64,000 nt of DNA, from positions 1 through 64,000 of the IMG/VR virus record IMGVR_UViG_3300031463_000547; one strand, written 5' to 3'. This DNA comes from a virus. Both the position numbers and the translations under genes were made by a program. Below, in pieces: positions 49,508-58,707 of the stretch. Every line of letters starts with the position of its first letter. The stretch's first letter is position 1. Below the pieces are notes generated by a model. The model ran no database searches, was not told where the DNA came from, and saw only the letters and a program-made list of their open reading frames with translations.

Positions 49508-49563
49508 GGCTGAAAGGACATACCTTGAGCCGAGCAGACCATTAGGTCAGCTCGGCTCTTTTT
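49508..49563 (+). ncRNA. Late-boundary RNA element, copy 4 (before the tail tube gene)
   Basis: Leader GGCTGAAAGGACATACCTT (49508-49526) then hairpin GAGCCGAGC (49527-49535) with GCTCGGCTC (49550-49558), an A.A mismatch, GACC with GGTC, loop ATTA, then TTTTT. Leader differs from the other three by C-to-T and G-to-A changes that keep alternative pairing to the 3' arm possible. Confidence 0.7.
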
Positions 49564-49586
49564 GCTTTGGCGAAAGGAGAACTTCG

Positions 49587-50429
49587 ATGTCAACAGGTTT
49601 TACTCCAGGACTGCGTAATCAGGTCGTGTTGGGATCAGCAGTGCTACCGGTGCTGCAGGGGTCGTCATTTTCGATGCCGAAAAACCTAGCAATCCCACAG
49701 GTGTTTTCTGGCAACAACCTGTTTCAGTTCAATTCAGTTGAGGGGCTGCGGTATCCGGTCGTGAACCTCAACACGCTGCTGACCAAAGAGTGGTTTACTG
49801 CTGCTAATCTGACCAAATGGTTCCTGACCCGCACGGGTGATGATGTGCCAACTGCAGGCGCATTGCAGTATTGGGATGGAGCATCGGGAGTGTCAGTGCC
49901 CGCCTGCAAATTGAATATGCTCAGCATCGGCGGGAGCTATGGAGATTTAATGCGTGTGCGAATGACGATATTGGGTTATGGCACTCCCAGCGCGCTGACG
50001 AGTAAACCCAGTTCGTCGGTGATAGAGTCTACTCCAGCGTCATTCTTCCATGTCTCAGCAAGCGGCGGATTGTCCACGACAAAAGATGCCGCGAACGCAT
50101 TTTCCAGTTTCGACATTGTGCTATCGAACAATCTCGATGTCGAGCCGGAATTGGCGGCTACGAATTACGCCCAAGAGATCAACTCCGGCCAGCTCACCGG
50201 GACGATGCGGCTGGTGATGCAAGCAAAACGAACTCCGCCGGCTGACGGAACTGAATGTTCGTTTACAATCACCCCGCCGGGAGGGACGCCTGTTACTATC
50301 ACTGTGCTGAATCCCGAATCGTTGGACCCGGAGGAACGGGCAGTTCAGTTTCCACGACAGATGAGGGAACGCAACTTTGTGTTGAAGGGCGATGGCGGGC
50401 CGGATCAGCCCATCGTCAGCTTTGCCTGA
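49587..50429 (+). CDS. Major tail tube protein
   Basis: 280 residues, SD AAAGGAG. Position before the tail assembly chaperones and a single beta-rich domain (LPVLQGSSFSMPKNLAIPQV, RVRMTILGYG, FSSFDIVLSNNL) fit a siphovirus tail tube subunit, which stacks in rings. The preceding RNA element and strong SD suit a highly expressed gene. Assigned by order and fold look. Confidence 0.7.
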   Translation: MSTGFTPGLRNQVVLGSAVLPVLQGSSFSMPKNLAIPQVFSGNNLFQFNSVEGLRYPVVNLNTLLTKEWFTAANLTKWFLTRTGDDVPTAGALQYWDGASGVSVPACKLNMLSIGGSYGDLMRVRMTILGYGTPSALTSKPSSSVIESTPASFFHVSASGGLSTTKDAANAFSSFDIVLSNNLDVEPELAATNYAQEINSGQLTGTMRLVMQAKRTPPADGTECSFTITPPGGTPVTITVLNPESLDPEERAVQFPRQMRERNFVLKGDGGPDQPIVSFA

Positions 50430-50447
50430 TAAATAAGGAGGGGCAAG

Positions 50448-51080
50448 ATGCAAGCAACCTACACGCACGTGGTGCGCTACGTTGAGGTAGATGGCGACGT
50501 AGTAGTGCTGCCGGACGAGTTCGACCTGCAGCCGCAGGAGGCACAGATTCAGCTATTGGAATCTGAAATAGCCGATCACGAAGCCAAACTCAACCAGATG
50601 GAATCTGCGCCACCGACCGACGAGACTGAAAAAGCAAAAGCCGAGCGGTCAAAGGCGATTAAGGACCTCCGGCAGGGCATCTACGCACTGCAGTATCGTG
50701 CCAAAGAATGCCGGGCAGGTTTGGTCGCTACTAAGGCATTGGTGAAGCAGTATTGGGATAGTGCGGCAAAGATCGTCTTTACGATGCACAGGTATTCCTG
50801 GAACGAGGAGGCTCGAATTCGCAGCGATGCACAGGAAATCGGGCCGATGGGGCCGGTGCTCGATGAACCGAAATATGTCCTCGATCTGCTCGACAGTTGC
50901 ATTGATTCGTGGGACTACGAGAAACCGAAAACTCGCGAGGAGATAGCGGCCTTGCCGAAGCCGATCGTGAACTGCGTCTTCAATCGACTTGTGGCGCGTT
51001 CCGAACCGTCGCCGGCAAGGCTGGAGTTTCTTAGAGCTCGTGGCTCTCGACATACTGAACGGCAATCTGCGAAATCCTGA
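50448..51080 (+). CDS. Tail assembly chaperone, first frame (gpG-like)
   Basis: 210 residues, SD AAGGAGGGG. Helical sequence between tail tube and tape measure, the invariant place of the lambda G/T chaperones that coat the tape measure during tail assembly. The final 16 codons after 51032 continue in this frame past the likely frameshift site, while the conserved continuation is in the +1 frame. Confidence 0.78.
   Translation: MQATYTHVVRYVEVDGDVVVLPDEFDLQPQEAQIQLLESEIADHEAKLNQMESAPPTDETEKAKAERSKAIKDLRQGIYALQYRAKECRAGLVATKALVKQYWDSAAKIVFTMHRYSWNEEARIRSDAQEIGPMGPVLDEPKYVLDLLDSCIDSWDYEKPKTREEIAALPKPIVNCVFNRLVARSEPSPARLEFLRARGSRHTERQSAKS
51023..51036 (+). other. Probable +1 programmed frameshift site
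   Basis: GGAG (51023-51026), three bases TTT, then CTT AGA G (51030-51036). A ribosome with Leu-tRNA on CTT can slip to TTA (also Leu) when the rare AGA codon stalls it, entering the frame of the next segment. SD-like GGAG three bases before CTT copies the geometry of prfB; CTT-AG is the yeast Ty1 type slip. Confidence 0.6.
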
Positions 51081-51273
51081 TCGCATCACGTATTCTGTGC
51101 AATTGTGGTTATGGTCGCGCGAGAATAAGCTACCTGCCGATTTCCTAGACTACCCGGCCAGTGTGGTCAAGGAGGTTCAATATCTGCAATGGGTGGGCGA
51201 CCTAATCCAGCAAGAAATCGACGCGAAGCAACAACGGGAGCTTGAGGAGCGGCTGCGACAGCAGCAGGGATAG
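51031..51273 (+). CDS. Tail assembly chaperone, frameshift extension (T part of gpGT)
   Basis: From TTA 51031 this frame encodes LELVALDILNGNLRNPDRIT and continues to 51273 with DFLDYPASVVKEVQYLQWVG and a coiled Gln/Glu tail. It has no good start of its own (a nominal ATG at 50989 lacks an SD), overlaps the G frame, and is offset by +1. As in most tailed phages it is expected to be made only as a gpGT fusion by frameshifting. Confidence 0.75.
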   Translation, partial: LELVALDILNGNLRNPDRITYSVQLWLWSRENKLPADFLDYPASVVKEVQYLQWVGDLIQQEIDAKQQRELEERLRQQQG

Positions 51274-51281
51274 ATAGAACG

Positions 51282-54200
51282 ATGCCTGCGGAGAATAGAC
51301 GAGAGGCAACACTTACATTTCGGCTGGCCGATGTAGAGAAGTTTCTGAGCGATCTAACGCGAATCGAGCAGAAACTGACCAACATCGCGAAGCTATGTGG
51401 TGTGACAACGAGTACTGGCGGCGGCGCTGCTGGCGCTATTATGCCCGCCGGTACGCCAAGCGTAACTGCAGTGATACCTGCATCGGGATATGCCGCCGCC
51501 ATCGGCGGCAACGCAACTATAGCAGCGACTACCGATCCTACACTGCCTCTCGTTGCGCCTCCCCAAGGCAGTCCCCAGCAACAAAGGGTAGGGGCAGCAA
51601 GTGTTCCCAACGGAGTCTACAATGCACCTGTTGATCCGAACCGAACGGTGTTATATACACGTCAGCAATTGCAAGATGCAATGACTCCTCCTGCGCCGCG
51701 TACCCCCACAGAATGGATCAGCCAGCGGATTACTCAATCGGTACAACGAGCGCCAGCAGAATCCGACAGATTGCTGCAAACCGTACCCCTGCTGGCCAGT
51801 GTGGCTCGATTTGTTGCCAATCCAGTCGTGGCGATGGCAGGAGCCGGCCTGTATATGGGCTATACATATGCCCGAAATTGGTTTGAGGTAGAGGCACAGC
51901 GGGCTGAATGGGCTGCTAGCGGAGCAGGTATTACTCCAGAGCGCCGCCGGTTATGGGAGATTCAACGCGATGTCGGATGGTTGCCATTCGGTATCGGGGC
52001 ATGGACGATGCGGCCAATCAGCGCCCGGCTACAGTTCGAAGAAACGGTTCACGGAACCGAAGAGCGGATACGGGCGTTGGGCGGTTTGGTTGGCATAGAG
52101 GACCTGCTGCTACAGCCCAGGGGTGTGGGCGGCGGCATTGTGAGTGCTCCCGGAGGGAAAGAATTTCGGCCTTGGGCGCGCGAAGCTGTGCAACTCCTGA
52201 ATCTAATTATGGACATGGTTCCGTCGCTGGCAAGCCAACCGGAAGGCCCGGCATCCGGCATACGAGCACTACTGCAGAGCGATATACTCCCCATATTTCA
52301 GCGATTTGAGCGATTAGGCCAAGAATTTGGAAAGCGCGCAATTGAGAGTTGGGGCAGACCAGAATGGGTGATGCTGCGTCAGGCAATGGGTCGAGGGGGG
52401 GCATACTCAAATCAGTATTCGCCGCTGAGCACGGTGACGGCTAATGTGATGGGGATGTATTATGCCGGGATGGGCGATATTCAAGGGCTATCGACTATTC
52501 TGCCAATGATCGGAACTGAGGCGCCGCCGCCCGGCTCCGGCCTAATATCACAGGCTGACATTATGCGAATGGCATTGGCGCAGGAGTATCGCATTGCGAT
52601 GGGGTCGCTATACTCTGCGCAATCTCAATACTACTCTGCAGGTGCCCAAGCAGCGCAGTTATTTGGCAGACCCGGCGAGGAAGTTTTTGAATTCTATCGC
52701 CGAGCGCAGATGAGACAGGGAATGGCTACCGCTCAACTGCGTACCAATTTGAGAACACTTGAGCAATTGCGAGCCGGGATTCACGACCCAGCGTATGCAT
52801 ATGCATTCGATCTGGCAATAGCTCAACTTGGCAGACAAGCACAACAATCACAAAGCGAATATGCTCAACTCGGCAGAACAGCCGGCACAACGCTGCTGGA
52901 ATACAAAACAGGCATTCTGCAGGCACAAGCACAACTAGCGGAAATAGAGGGACTATCTCCGGCAGAAGCTACTCGCGCTCAAGCACGTTGGTATCGCGCG
53001 CTGCTGACCCAGCCGGAGATGTTTTTTGGGCCGGGGGTTACGCTGAGTCCTGCTGAACGAGCGCAATATACAACGCGAGCACGGGGTTTGGAGATCAGCG
53101 CAATCCAGCAGCAAGCAGCATATGCCGGTGGCCTTGCTGGATTTGGGCAGCAGGAAGCATTGGGCCAATTGGGCGTGATGCAGGCGCGTGGGCAGATATG
53201 GAACCCAGCAATGCAGAAGGCGTTCGAGAATGTCCAAGTCTTCGTGCAGCAACGAATCGCCGCGATTGACGCGATGATCCAGGAGTATGCGGCGGCTGGA
53301 TTGGGAGCCAACAGTCTGCTGATGCGCGGAGCGATGGCTCAGCGATCGTCGCTGATGGCCAGTCTGGAACAGGTTCGGGTGGAAGCGTTTCAGACGAAGT
53401 ACGCAACGTTGGGCGCTCCCGCTGCGGCAGTATCGACGGTCGGCGGGATCGGCGCTAGCGTAGTGAGTGCACTCGGTGGGCCAGTGGCTAATCTAGCCGT
53501 CCCCTTCGCATTGCAGACTCAGGGTGCGCAGGCTCAATTAGCACTGGCACGGCAGCAATACAGCGAGGCAGTCCAGACGTGGGGGCCAAACAGCCTGCAG
53601 GCGATGGCCGCGCTGCAGATGGTGGCTCAGGCCCAGGCGCAGGTCCAGATGCTGCCATTCCAGCAGATAGAGGCCCGATACGGGTTGGCGATGCGCGCGC
53701 CATCGGCGATTGCCGGCGGGCTAGGAATGGCGGCGGGAATAGCGGCAATAGCCGGCGGAACCGGTGCGGCGGCTCCAATGCTGATCGGCGCGGCGACATC
53801 TATGCAGAATGTCGCAGCCATAGCATCAGCTAAAGCGGAAGAAATCGCTCGAACGCCGGGGGCTGGACCGGCTCTGATTGCCGAGGCATGGCAGGGTGCC
53901 CAAGCGGCAGCAGCTCAGGCAGCACAGAGTTGGCTATCAACTGCTGATTATACTCAACCGCCGGCATTGCGCGAAACGATGGCTCAGGCGCGGTTCGCCG
54001 AAAACGTACTTACCTCCACATTCGGCGCTCGTGGATCGGTGCGAGCAATGGCCAGACAGAGGCAGGACGCGGCGCGAGAAATGATAGCCAACCTGACACG
54101 TTATCGCGATACGATGCTGCCTCACATTCCAACAAACCTGCGTGGAGCATGGCTGCACCAGATCAACGAGCAAATCCGAGCGAATGCCTCCGAATGGGTG

Positions 54201-54713
54201 GCGGCGCAGCAGGAATTGGAACAGGGTTGGCTGGAGCGTGTTATATCAACCCAATGGAACGCTCCAGAGAATGCCAGTTTGGTGCTCAATGAGTTCAGCT
54301 ATGCCGGGGCAGTGATGCGAGGCGGGATCGCAGCACGACATCTAGGTGCAACCTCGCAACAACTGGACTATTATCGGCGGCAACCAAGCACATTCTATGC
54401 CTATGGGGGCGCCTATGGGGGCGCCGGCAAATTCGGAACCCCATTAGGATTTATTGAGTCGGCGCTATCAGGTGTCACAGATATTCCATCCACCGCCATG
54501 CTGCCCGGCCTACCACTGTCCGGCGGCGCGTCACCTGTTGGCCCCTCCGCCGGGTTAGGCGCGCCGCCGGCCAATAATGTGCTGCGAGTCGAGATTGTAT
54601 TGGTCGATAACAACGGCAGCATGCTGGGAACGGTGCAACGAACGATAGACGATGCACAGCGACCGATCAATGAGAATATCATCATGCATACCGGAAGGGG
54701 GCAGTGGAACTGA
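51282..54713 (+). CDS. Tape measure protein
   Basis: 1143 residues, the longest tail gene, directly after the chaperones. Alanine- and glutamine-rich helices (ALARQQYSEAVQTWGPNSLQ, QAMAALQMVAQAQAQVQML) with hydrophobic segments (VANPVVAMAGAGLYMGYTYA; GLGMAAGIAAIAGGTGAAAP) typical of tape measures, which set tail length and help DNA pass the membrane. By the usual 1.5 angstrom per residue this predicts a tail near 170 nm. Confidence 0.88.
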   Translation: MPAENRREATLTFRLADVEKFLSDLTRIEQKLTNIAKLCGVTTSTGGGAAGAIMPAGTPSVTAVIPASGYAAAIGGNATIAATTDPTLPLVAPPQGSPQQQRVGAASVPNGVYNAPVDPNRTVLYTRQQLQDAMTPPAPRTPTEWISQRITQSVQRAPAESDRLLQTVPLLASVARFVANPVVAMAGAGLYMGYTYARNWFEVEAQRAEWAASGAGITPERRRLWEIQRDVGWLPFGIGAWTMRPISARLQFEETVHGTEERIRALGGLVGIEDLLLQPRGVGGGIVSAPGGKEFRPWAREAVQLLNLIMDMVPSLASQPEGPASGIRALLQSDILPIFQRFERLGQEFGKRAIESWGRPEWVMLRQAMGRGGAYSNQYSPLSTVTANVMGMYYAGMGDIQGLSTILPMIGTEAPPPGSGLISQADIMRMALAQEYRIAMGSLYSAQSQYYSAGAQAAQLFGRPGEEVFEFYRRAQMRQGMATAQLRTNLRTLEQLRAGIHDPAYAYAFDLAIAQLGRQAQQSQSEYAQLGRTAGTTLLEYKTGILQAQAQLAEIEGLSPAEATRAQARWYRALLTQPEMFFGPGVTLSPAERAQYTTRARGLEISAIQQQAAYAGGLAGFGQQEALGQLGVMQARGQIWNPAMQKAFENVQVFVQQRIAAIDAMIQEYAAAGLGANSLLMRGAMAQRSSLMASLEQVRVEAFQTKYATLGAPAAAVSTVGGIGASVVSALGGPVANLAVPFALQTQGAQAQLALARQQYSEAVQTWGPNSLQAMAALQMVAQAQAQVQMLPFQQIEARYGLAMRAPSAIAGGLGMAAGIAAIAGGTGAAAPMLIGAATSMQNVAAIASAKAEEIARTPGAGPALIAEAWQGAQAAAAQAAQSWLSTADYTQPPALRETMAQARFAENVLTSTFGARGSVRAMARQRQDAAREMIANLTRYRDTMLPHIPTNLRGAWLHQINEQIRANASEWVAAQQELEQGWLERVISTQWNAPENASLVLNEFSYAGAVMRGGIAARHLGATSQQLDYYRRQPSTFYAYGGAYGGAGKFGTPLGFIESALSGVTDIPSTAMLPGLPLSGGASPVGPSAGLGAPPANNVLRVEIVLVDNNGSMLGTVQRTIDDAQRPINENIIMHTGRGQWN

Positions 54714-57064
54714 TGCCTACCTCCGGCACAATGCGACCAATAGCGCGATTCACGGCAGAAGACGTTCACGGCCCATATGGGTTCATGGAACAGCCATGCT
54801 TGGCCGGGACGGATAGGTTGGCTGACCTCGGCTTTGTGAACGTGTATGAGAATGAGCGCGTACGATACGATCCGATTGCCGAATGTGTGTATGCTGAGCC
54901 GATGTTCGTGCCGCATCACAACCTGCGCACTGGCAAGGAATTGATATACTACGTCACGAGTCCAGAAGGGCTGATCGGTGAACCGGTAGAGAAAGACTAC
55001 ACTGATGAAAGCCCCCGCGAGGGCCTGCCTGACTATCCTATCCTGCGGTGGCATCTAGTGAGCAAGAGTGCCGCAACTGATTTCTCTACGACGATCTTTG
55101 CTCCCCTCGAATACACAGGGCTGTGCGTGCAATTGACTCCGGGCAGAGAACACAATCCGAATGAACTGTCCGCAGTTGCGCATTGCCACGGTGAGTACCT
55201 GCCTAAATCGCGCGGATTTTGGGTGTTCCATCGGCAGGTGGCAGGCGATAGTCCCAATGAGTCAAATCGTGCAGTCACATTCCGATTCTATGTCTCCGAC
55301 GAACAGGGATGGCAACTCCAATACGCGGCTGGCGAAGGCCTAATTCTATACGCTATCGATGGCACAGAGTTCAGACGATTAGGAAAGTTGCAGTCTCCTG
55401 AGAGTTACGCTCAGGCAGTGTCCAGAGATCAGCATCGAACACAGGATGGCTGGGGTTCGATGTCTCCATTGCTGCATGTAGAACAAACTGCAGTGCAGGT
55501 ACTGCTGGTCAATGGGTTGCTGCAGATCCACGTCCAAGGTCAGTTGCAACCATGTGTCGTGCCTGCCCCTGATGTTGACTATTTCACGAAGGTCTATGCG
55601 TCTGTGGCGGGCGGGCGGTACTGCTACTGGTCCATACATCCGGTGTGTTTTGCCGCCAACGCATATATGATTGCCAATGAGCATCAGCTTGGATTCGTGC
55701 GGCGCAGTGACACGCCCATCAGCTATCACATTCTGGGCGCAGAGGCTGATGGATGTACGATGACGGCATCTACTGAATGGGAACAGGGTACAGAGTTCCG
55801 CTACAAGCTGGCATTTGAGAATACCCAATCCGGAACATATCGCAACATTGCATACTCGCGTGATACATCCGTTGCGCGCTCAGTCACATACAAAGTGCCG
55901 GCATATATCAGCCGACCGCCGCGAACGGGCATAGCGCAATATCCATGCCGAGAGATCACAATTACCACCACATTCGATTGGCGCAACCTGAGCATAACCA
56001 GCAGGGCAGATATAGTTGTCAACAATCGCCGCGGCGAATGGCGTAACGGCTGGCCGCCGCCTCAGTTTGGATATGGAAACCGAGCCGTGACGCTGGACCT
56101 GGGCTGGGAGGGCGCTGATGGCTGGTATGCAGTCAATCGACGGTTCACCGGCATCGGCGGTCTAGACATTATCTATACCCGCGGTCCCGCACCAGAACAC
56201 ACGGTTAGAATATGCTGCGAGGACCTGAGTGTGATATTGCGCGATTATGAGATGATGGCCTGTCCATGGATGGACGGGTGGTGTCACTACTACGCGATAC
56301 GGTTTCTGGCACAGATGGCCGGATTTACGGATGCGCAGATGGAGTTCGAATACTGCGATGATCCATTTTGCTCAAATCCAGACCATTATCATCTGCCGAT
56401 AGGCGAGGGCGGACGGCCTTTGATGTATTTCGCGGGCGGAACGTCAGTGCGTGCAGCGATGCAGCAGATACAATTTCTGACCGGACACGTGCTCTATTTC
56501 GACGTGTTCGGCAAGCTAAGGTACTATCCGTGGGTGCGCACCGCGCCCGGACCCTATAAGAGAACGTTCTACGACGCGCCAGCAGGCGGCAATCTCGATC
56601 GGCATCAATGTATCCAACAGGTCAGCTTAGTCCGGTCGAACCGAACGATACGCACCCATCTAACCGTCGTCGGTATAGACGCCTACGGGCCCACATGGAA
56701 ACCGATCATCGAGCATCGCGCAAACGAGGCATCGGTGCGCAATCCAATGGACTACACCTATGTCGGCTATCGCAAACCACGTGCATTGGCCGACAGCAGA
56801 TATGCTACCCCAGAATATGCTGCAGCGGCGGCTGATACGATCTTCGCGCTCGAAAACCGGCCGAGCGAGGAGATAACTCTGGTCATGCAGGCGATGAGCG
56901 ATCTATATCCGATGGACGTTATCGGGCTGGTGGATATGGAGATGCCGACCTCAGCAGGAATGATCCCAACGCCGTTTTTCATCACGCAAATACGGGAGCG
57001 CATGATATGCACCCGAACTCAGAAGGACTATTCAATGACGATCAACGCACGACGAATCGTGTAG
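54713..57064 (+). CDS. Tail protein, hub-like 1
   Basis: 783 residues from ATG 54713 (GTG 54704 is an alternative). First 400 residues beta-rich with a jelly-roll look; the C-terminal 350 (CPWMDGWCHYYAIRFLAQMA, FAGGTSVRAAMQQIQFLTGH, LRYYPW) resemble tail hub/gp27-type proteins. A similar block occurs in the gene at 58704. Follows the tape measure, so distal tail or hub. Confidence 0.65.
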   Translation: MPTSGTMRPIARFTAEDVHGPYGFMEQPCLAGTDRLADLGFVNVYENERVRYDPIAECVYAEPMFVPHHNLRTGKELIYYVTSPEGLIGEPVEKDYTDESPREGLPDYPILRWHLVSKSAATDFSTTIFAPLEYTGLCVQLTPGREHNPNELSAVAHCHGEYLPKSRGFWVFHRQVAGDSPNESNRAVTFRFYVSDEQGWQLQYAAGEGLILYAIDGTEFRRLGKLQSPESYAQAVSRDQHRTQDGWGSMSPLLHVEQTAVQVLLVNGLLQIHVQGQLQPCVVPAPDVDYFTKVYASVAGGRYCYWSIHPVCFAANAYMIANEHQLGFVRRSDTPISYHILGAEADGCTMTASTEWEQGTEFRYKLAFENTQSGTYRNIAYSRDTSVARSVTYKVPAYISRPPRTGIAQYPCREITITTTFDWRNLSITSRADIVVNNRRGEWRNGWPPPQFGYGNRAVTLDLGWEGADGWYAVNRRFTGIGGLDIIYTRGPAPEHTVRICCEDLSVILRDYEMMACPWMDGWCHYYAIRFLAQMAGFTDAQMEFEYCDDPFCSNPDHYHLPIGEGGRPLMYFAGGTSVRAAMQQIQFLTGHVLYFDVFGKLRYYPWVRTAPGPYKRTFYDAPAGGNLDRHQCIQQVSLVRSNRTIRTHLTVVGIDAYGPTWKPIIEHRANEASVRNPMDYTYVGYRKPRALADSRYATPEYAAAAADTIFALENRPSEEITLVMQAMSDLYPMDVIGLVDMEMPTSAGMIPTPFFITQIRERMICTRTQKDYSMTINARRIV

Positions 57065-57083
57065 TTGCAGGAGGAACTCAGCA

Positions 57084-57407
57084 GTGACTGAGCAGGATGT
57101 TGTTAATCGGCTGACTGCAGGACTGGCCGCCGTCGAGGCAACGATGAAGGCCGAATTCTCGCACGTCAATGCCCGCTTAGACTCCCATGCAGACGAGATA
57201 CGACGTCTGGCAGGACAGGTGCAGGGGCTGAATATGTATATAGCTCGCAGACAGGGAGCAAATGGCGTTAGACAGGAACAGACACAGCAGGCGAGCGAGA
57301 ATCGTATGTTCTGGCGAAAAACGTGGGTGCAGGTAATAGCCGGAATCGCCCTGATAGTCGCTACGGCACTATTGACGGGGCCTATCGAGCGTTTGGTGAG
57401 TCGATAA
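57084..57407 (+). CDS. XhlA-like lysis accessory protein
   Basis: 107 residues, GTG start with GGAGGAAC upstream. Long coiled coil (VEATMKAEFSHVNARLDSHA) followed by one membrane segment near the C terminus (VQVIAGIALIVATALL), the layout of haemolysin XhlA proteins that sit in the membrane with holins. First of three lysis genes. Confidence 0.7.
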   Translation: MTEQDVVNRLTAGLAAVEATMKAEFSHVNARLDSHADEIRRLAGQVQGLNMYIARRQGANGVRQEQTQQASENRMFWRKTWVQVIAGIALIVATALLTGPIERLVSR

Positions 57408-57424
57408 GTAAGGGAGGTTTCACA

Positions 57425-58216
57425 ATGAACAGGAGAGTATGGATTCTGACCGCAGTTATAATGGCAACACTCTTGTTGCCGGTGGTCACAATGGCCGCCA
57501 CTGATGATGTGCAGAGCGAGAGCATGCCTTGGCAGATCATCAATTACATCGCCGCCGCAATTTTCAATATAGGCATTGTGGCTGGTGTTCGGGCTAGAGC
57601 ACAGGCGGCGGGAAAGGCGTTTCTATCCAGCGGCCGATTCGCATGGATAGCTGTGTTTATACTGTGCTTCTTGGAACTGCTGGTGGCTGGTAGATTCGAG
57701 GCGCTCAACAATGCATCAGCATTCGTGAACCTGCTCAAGGAGGCATCGGCGGCAACAATGGCCATATTGGGCGTGCACTCTGCAGGCAAAACGGCAGGCG
57801 TAAATGAACCGCTGATTCGTGGTTTGAGGACAGTGCTCTTTGGCGGTTCGATGCTGATTGTGCTGATCGTCGTGTTCGGTTTCTGCACGGCTCCAGTTCA
57901 TGCAGATTCGCTGATTCCTGAGGGCGTAAACATCGTGCCCATCCAACTGCATTCACTCACGACAGGTGACAGTTGTCAAGCGGGGATGGTTCCAATTACG
58001 TTTCATACTCGCCCCATTGGTAGTAGTGGCTGTCAGCTCGCGTTTTCAGCGAATTTCATGACCCGACAGAGTGCGAGCGGCCAAACAGTGGGGGTTGGCA
58101 TCGGGGCAGCGCTGACAAATGGCGTGCTACGATTGGGCATCGATATTGGTTATATGTTGGATGCCTACAGATGGACCATTGACGCCTCCTTGCTGCGAAT
58201 TCCGATTTCGCTGTAG
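57425..58216 (+). CDS. Putative holin with beta-rich C-terminal extension
   Basis: 263 residues from ATG 57425 (AAGGGAGG upstream). Signal-like start (WILTAVIMATLLLPVVTMAA), then three hydrophobic segments at about 38-57, 75-95 and 135-160. After the last segment comes about 100 residues ending in strands (VGVGIGAALTNGVLRLGIDI, RWTIDASLLRIPISL) that resemble a small beta-barrel. Holin is suggested by position before the endolysin; the beta tail is unusual. Confidence 0.5.
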   Translation: MNRRVWILTAVIMATLLLPVVTMAATDDVQSESMPWQIINYIAAAIFNIGIVAGVRARAQAAGKAFLSSGRFAWIAVFILCFLELLVAGRFEALNNASAFVNLLKEASAATMAILGVHSAGKTAGVNEPLIRGLRTVLFGGSMLIVLIVVFGFCTAPVHADSLIPEGVNIVPIQLHSLTTGDSCQAGMVPITFHTRPIGSSGCQLAFSANFMTRQSASGQTVGVGIGAALTNGVLRLGIDIGYMLDAYRWTIDASLLRIPISL

Positions 58217-58239
58217 AACAGCGAGGGAGATGGCACGCC

Positions 58240-58707
58240 ATGGCTTGGCTGACAATCGATCTGACATTGTTTGCGGCGCTGTTCGCCCACATGGCTGGAC
58301 GCGTGAAATACAGGTTGGGCGCGAAGGCGCCCAACCTGAATTGTGATTCATCGCAAATCACCCGTCTCGATTGCTCAGGCGTGGTGCGTTACGTGTTGCA
58401 TCGCGCAGGCATCCATGACGTGCCGGATGGATCACAAGCGCAACTGGCTTGGTGTCGGCAGAAGGGATTCAAAACGAGCAGTTATGATGCCAATGGGGCA
58501 GGCCGATGCGATGGAGCGCTGCGCATCGCGTTCGCGTCGCCGAAGGGCGGCAAAGCATGGCCGCGCCACGTCTGGTTTATCCACAACGGCAGGACGTATG
58601 AGAGCTATGCTGGTCACGGCGTTGGTTCTCGGCAATGGAATAATCCCAAACTGACCTCGATTGTGAGCGCCTGCTATGTGCTGACGAGGCCAACAAAATC
58701 GACATGA
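58240..58707 (+). CDS. NlpC/P60-type endolysin
   Basis: 155 residues. LDCSGVVRYVLHRAG holds catalytic Cys45. PRHVWFIHNGR with His110 and the YAGHGVG segment match the papain-like NlpC/P60 fold, which cuts peptide bonds in peptidoglycan stems. No separate wall-binding domain and no clear signal peptide, so it depends on the holin. Overlaps the next gene by four bases. Confidence 0.88.
   Translation: MAWLTIDLTLFAALFAHMAGRVKYRLGAKAPNLNCDSSQITRLDCSGVVRYVLHRAGIHDVPDGSQAQLAWCRQKGFKTSSYDANGAGRCDGALRIAFASPKGGKAWPRHVWFIHNGRTYESYAGHGVGSRQWNNPKLTSIVSACYVLTRPTKST

Noticed and set aside
17452-49563. All four late-boundary elements can be read in one frame as AERT-[Y/N]-x-[K/E]-P, suggesting a conserved leader peptide
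   Set aside because: Only copy 2 has an ATG in that frame and none has an SD; after the first residues the frames diverge, while hairpin pairing is preserved with compensating changes. RNA conservation explains it better.
51020-51036. Canonical -1 slippery heptamer for gpG-gpGT
   Set aside because: The second frame is +1 relative to the first; no X-XXY-YYZ site would reach it.
57395-57416. GAGTCGATAAGTAAGGG as a third copy of the hairpin element
   Set aside because: It shares GATAAGTA but has no GCAGTC/GACTGC stem at the right distance and overlaps a coding end; likely chance.
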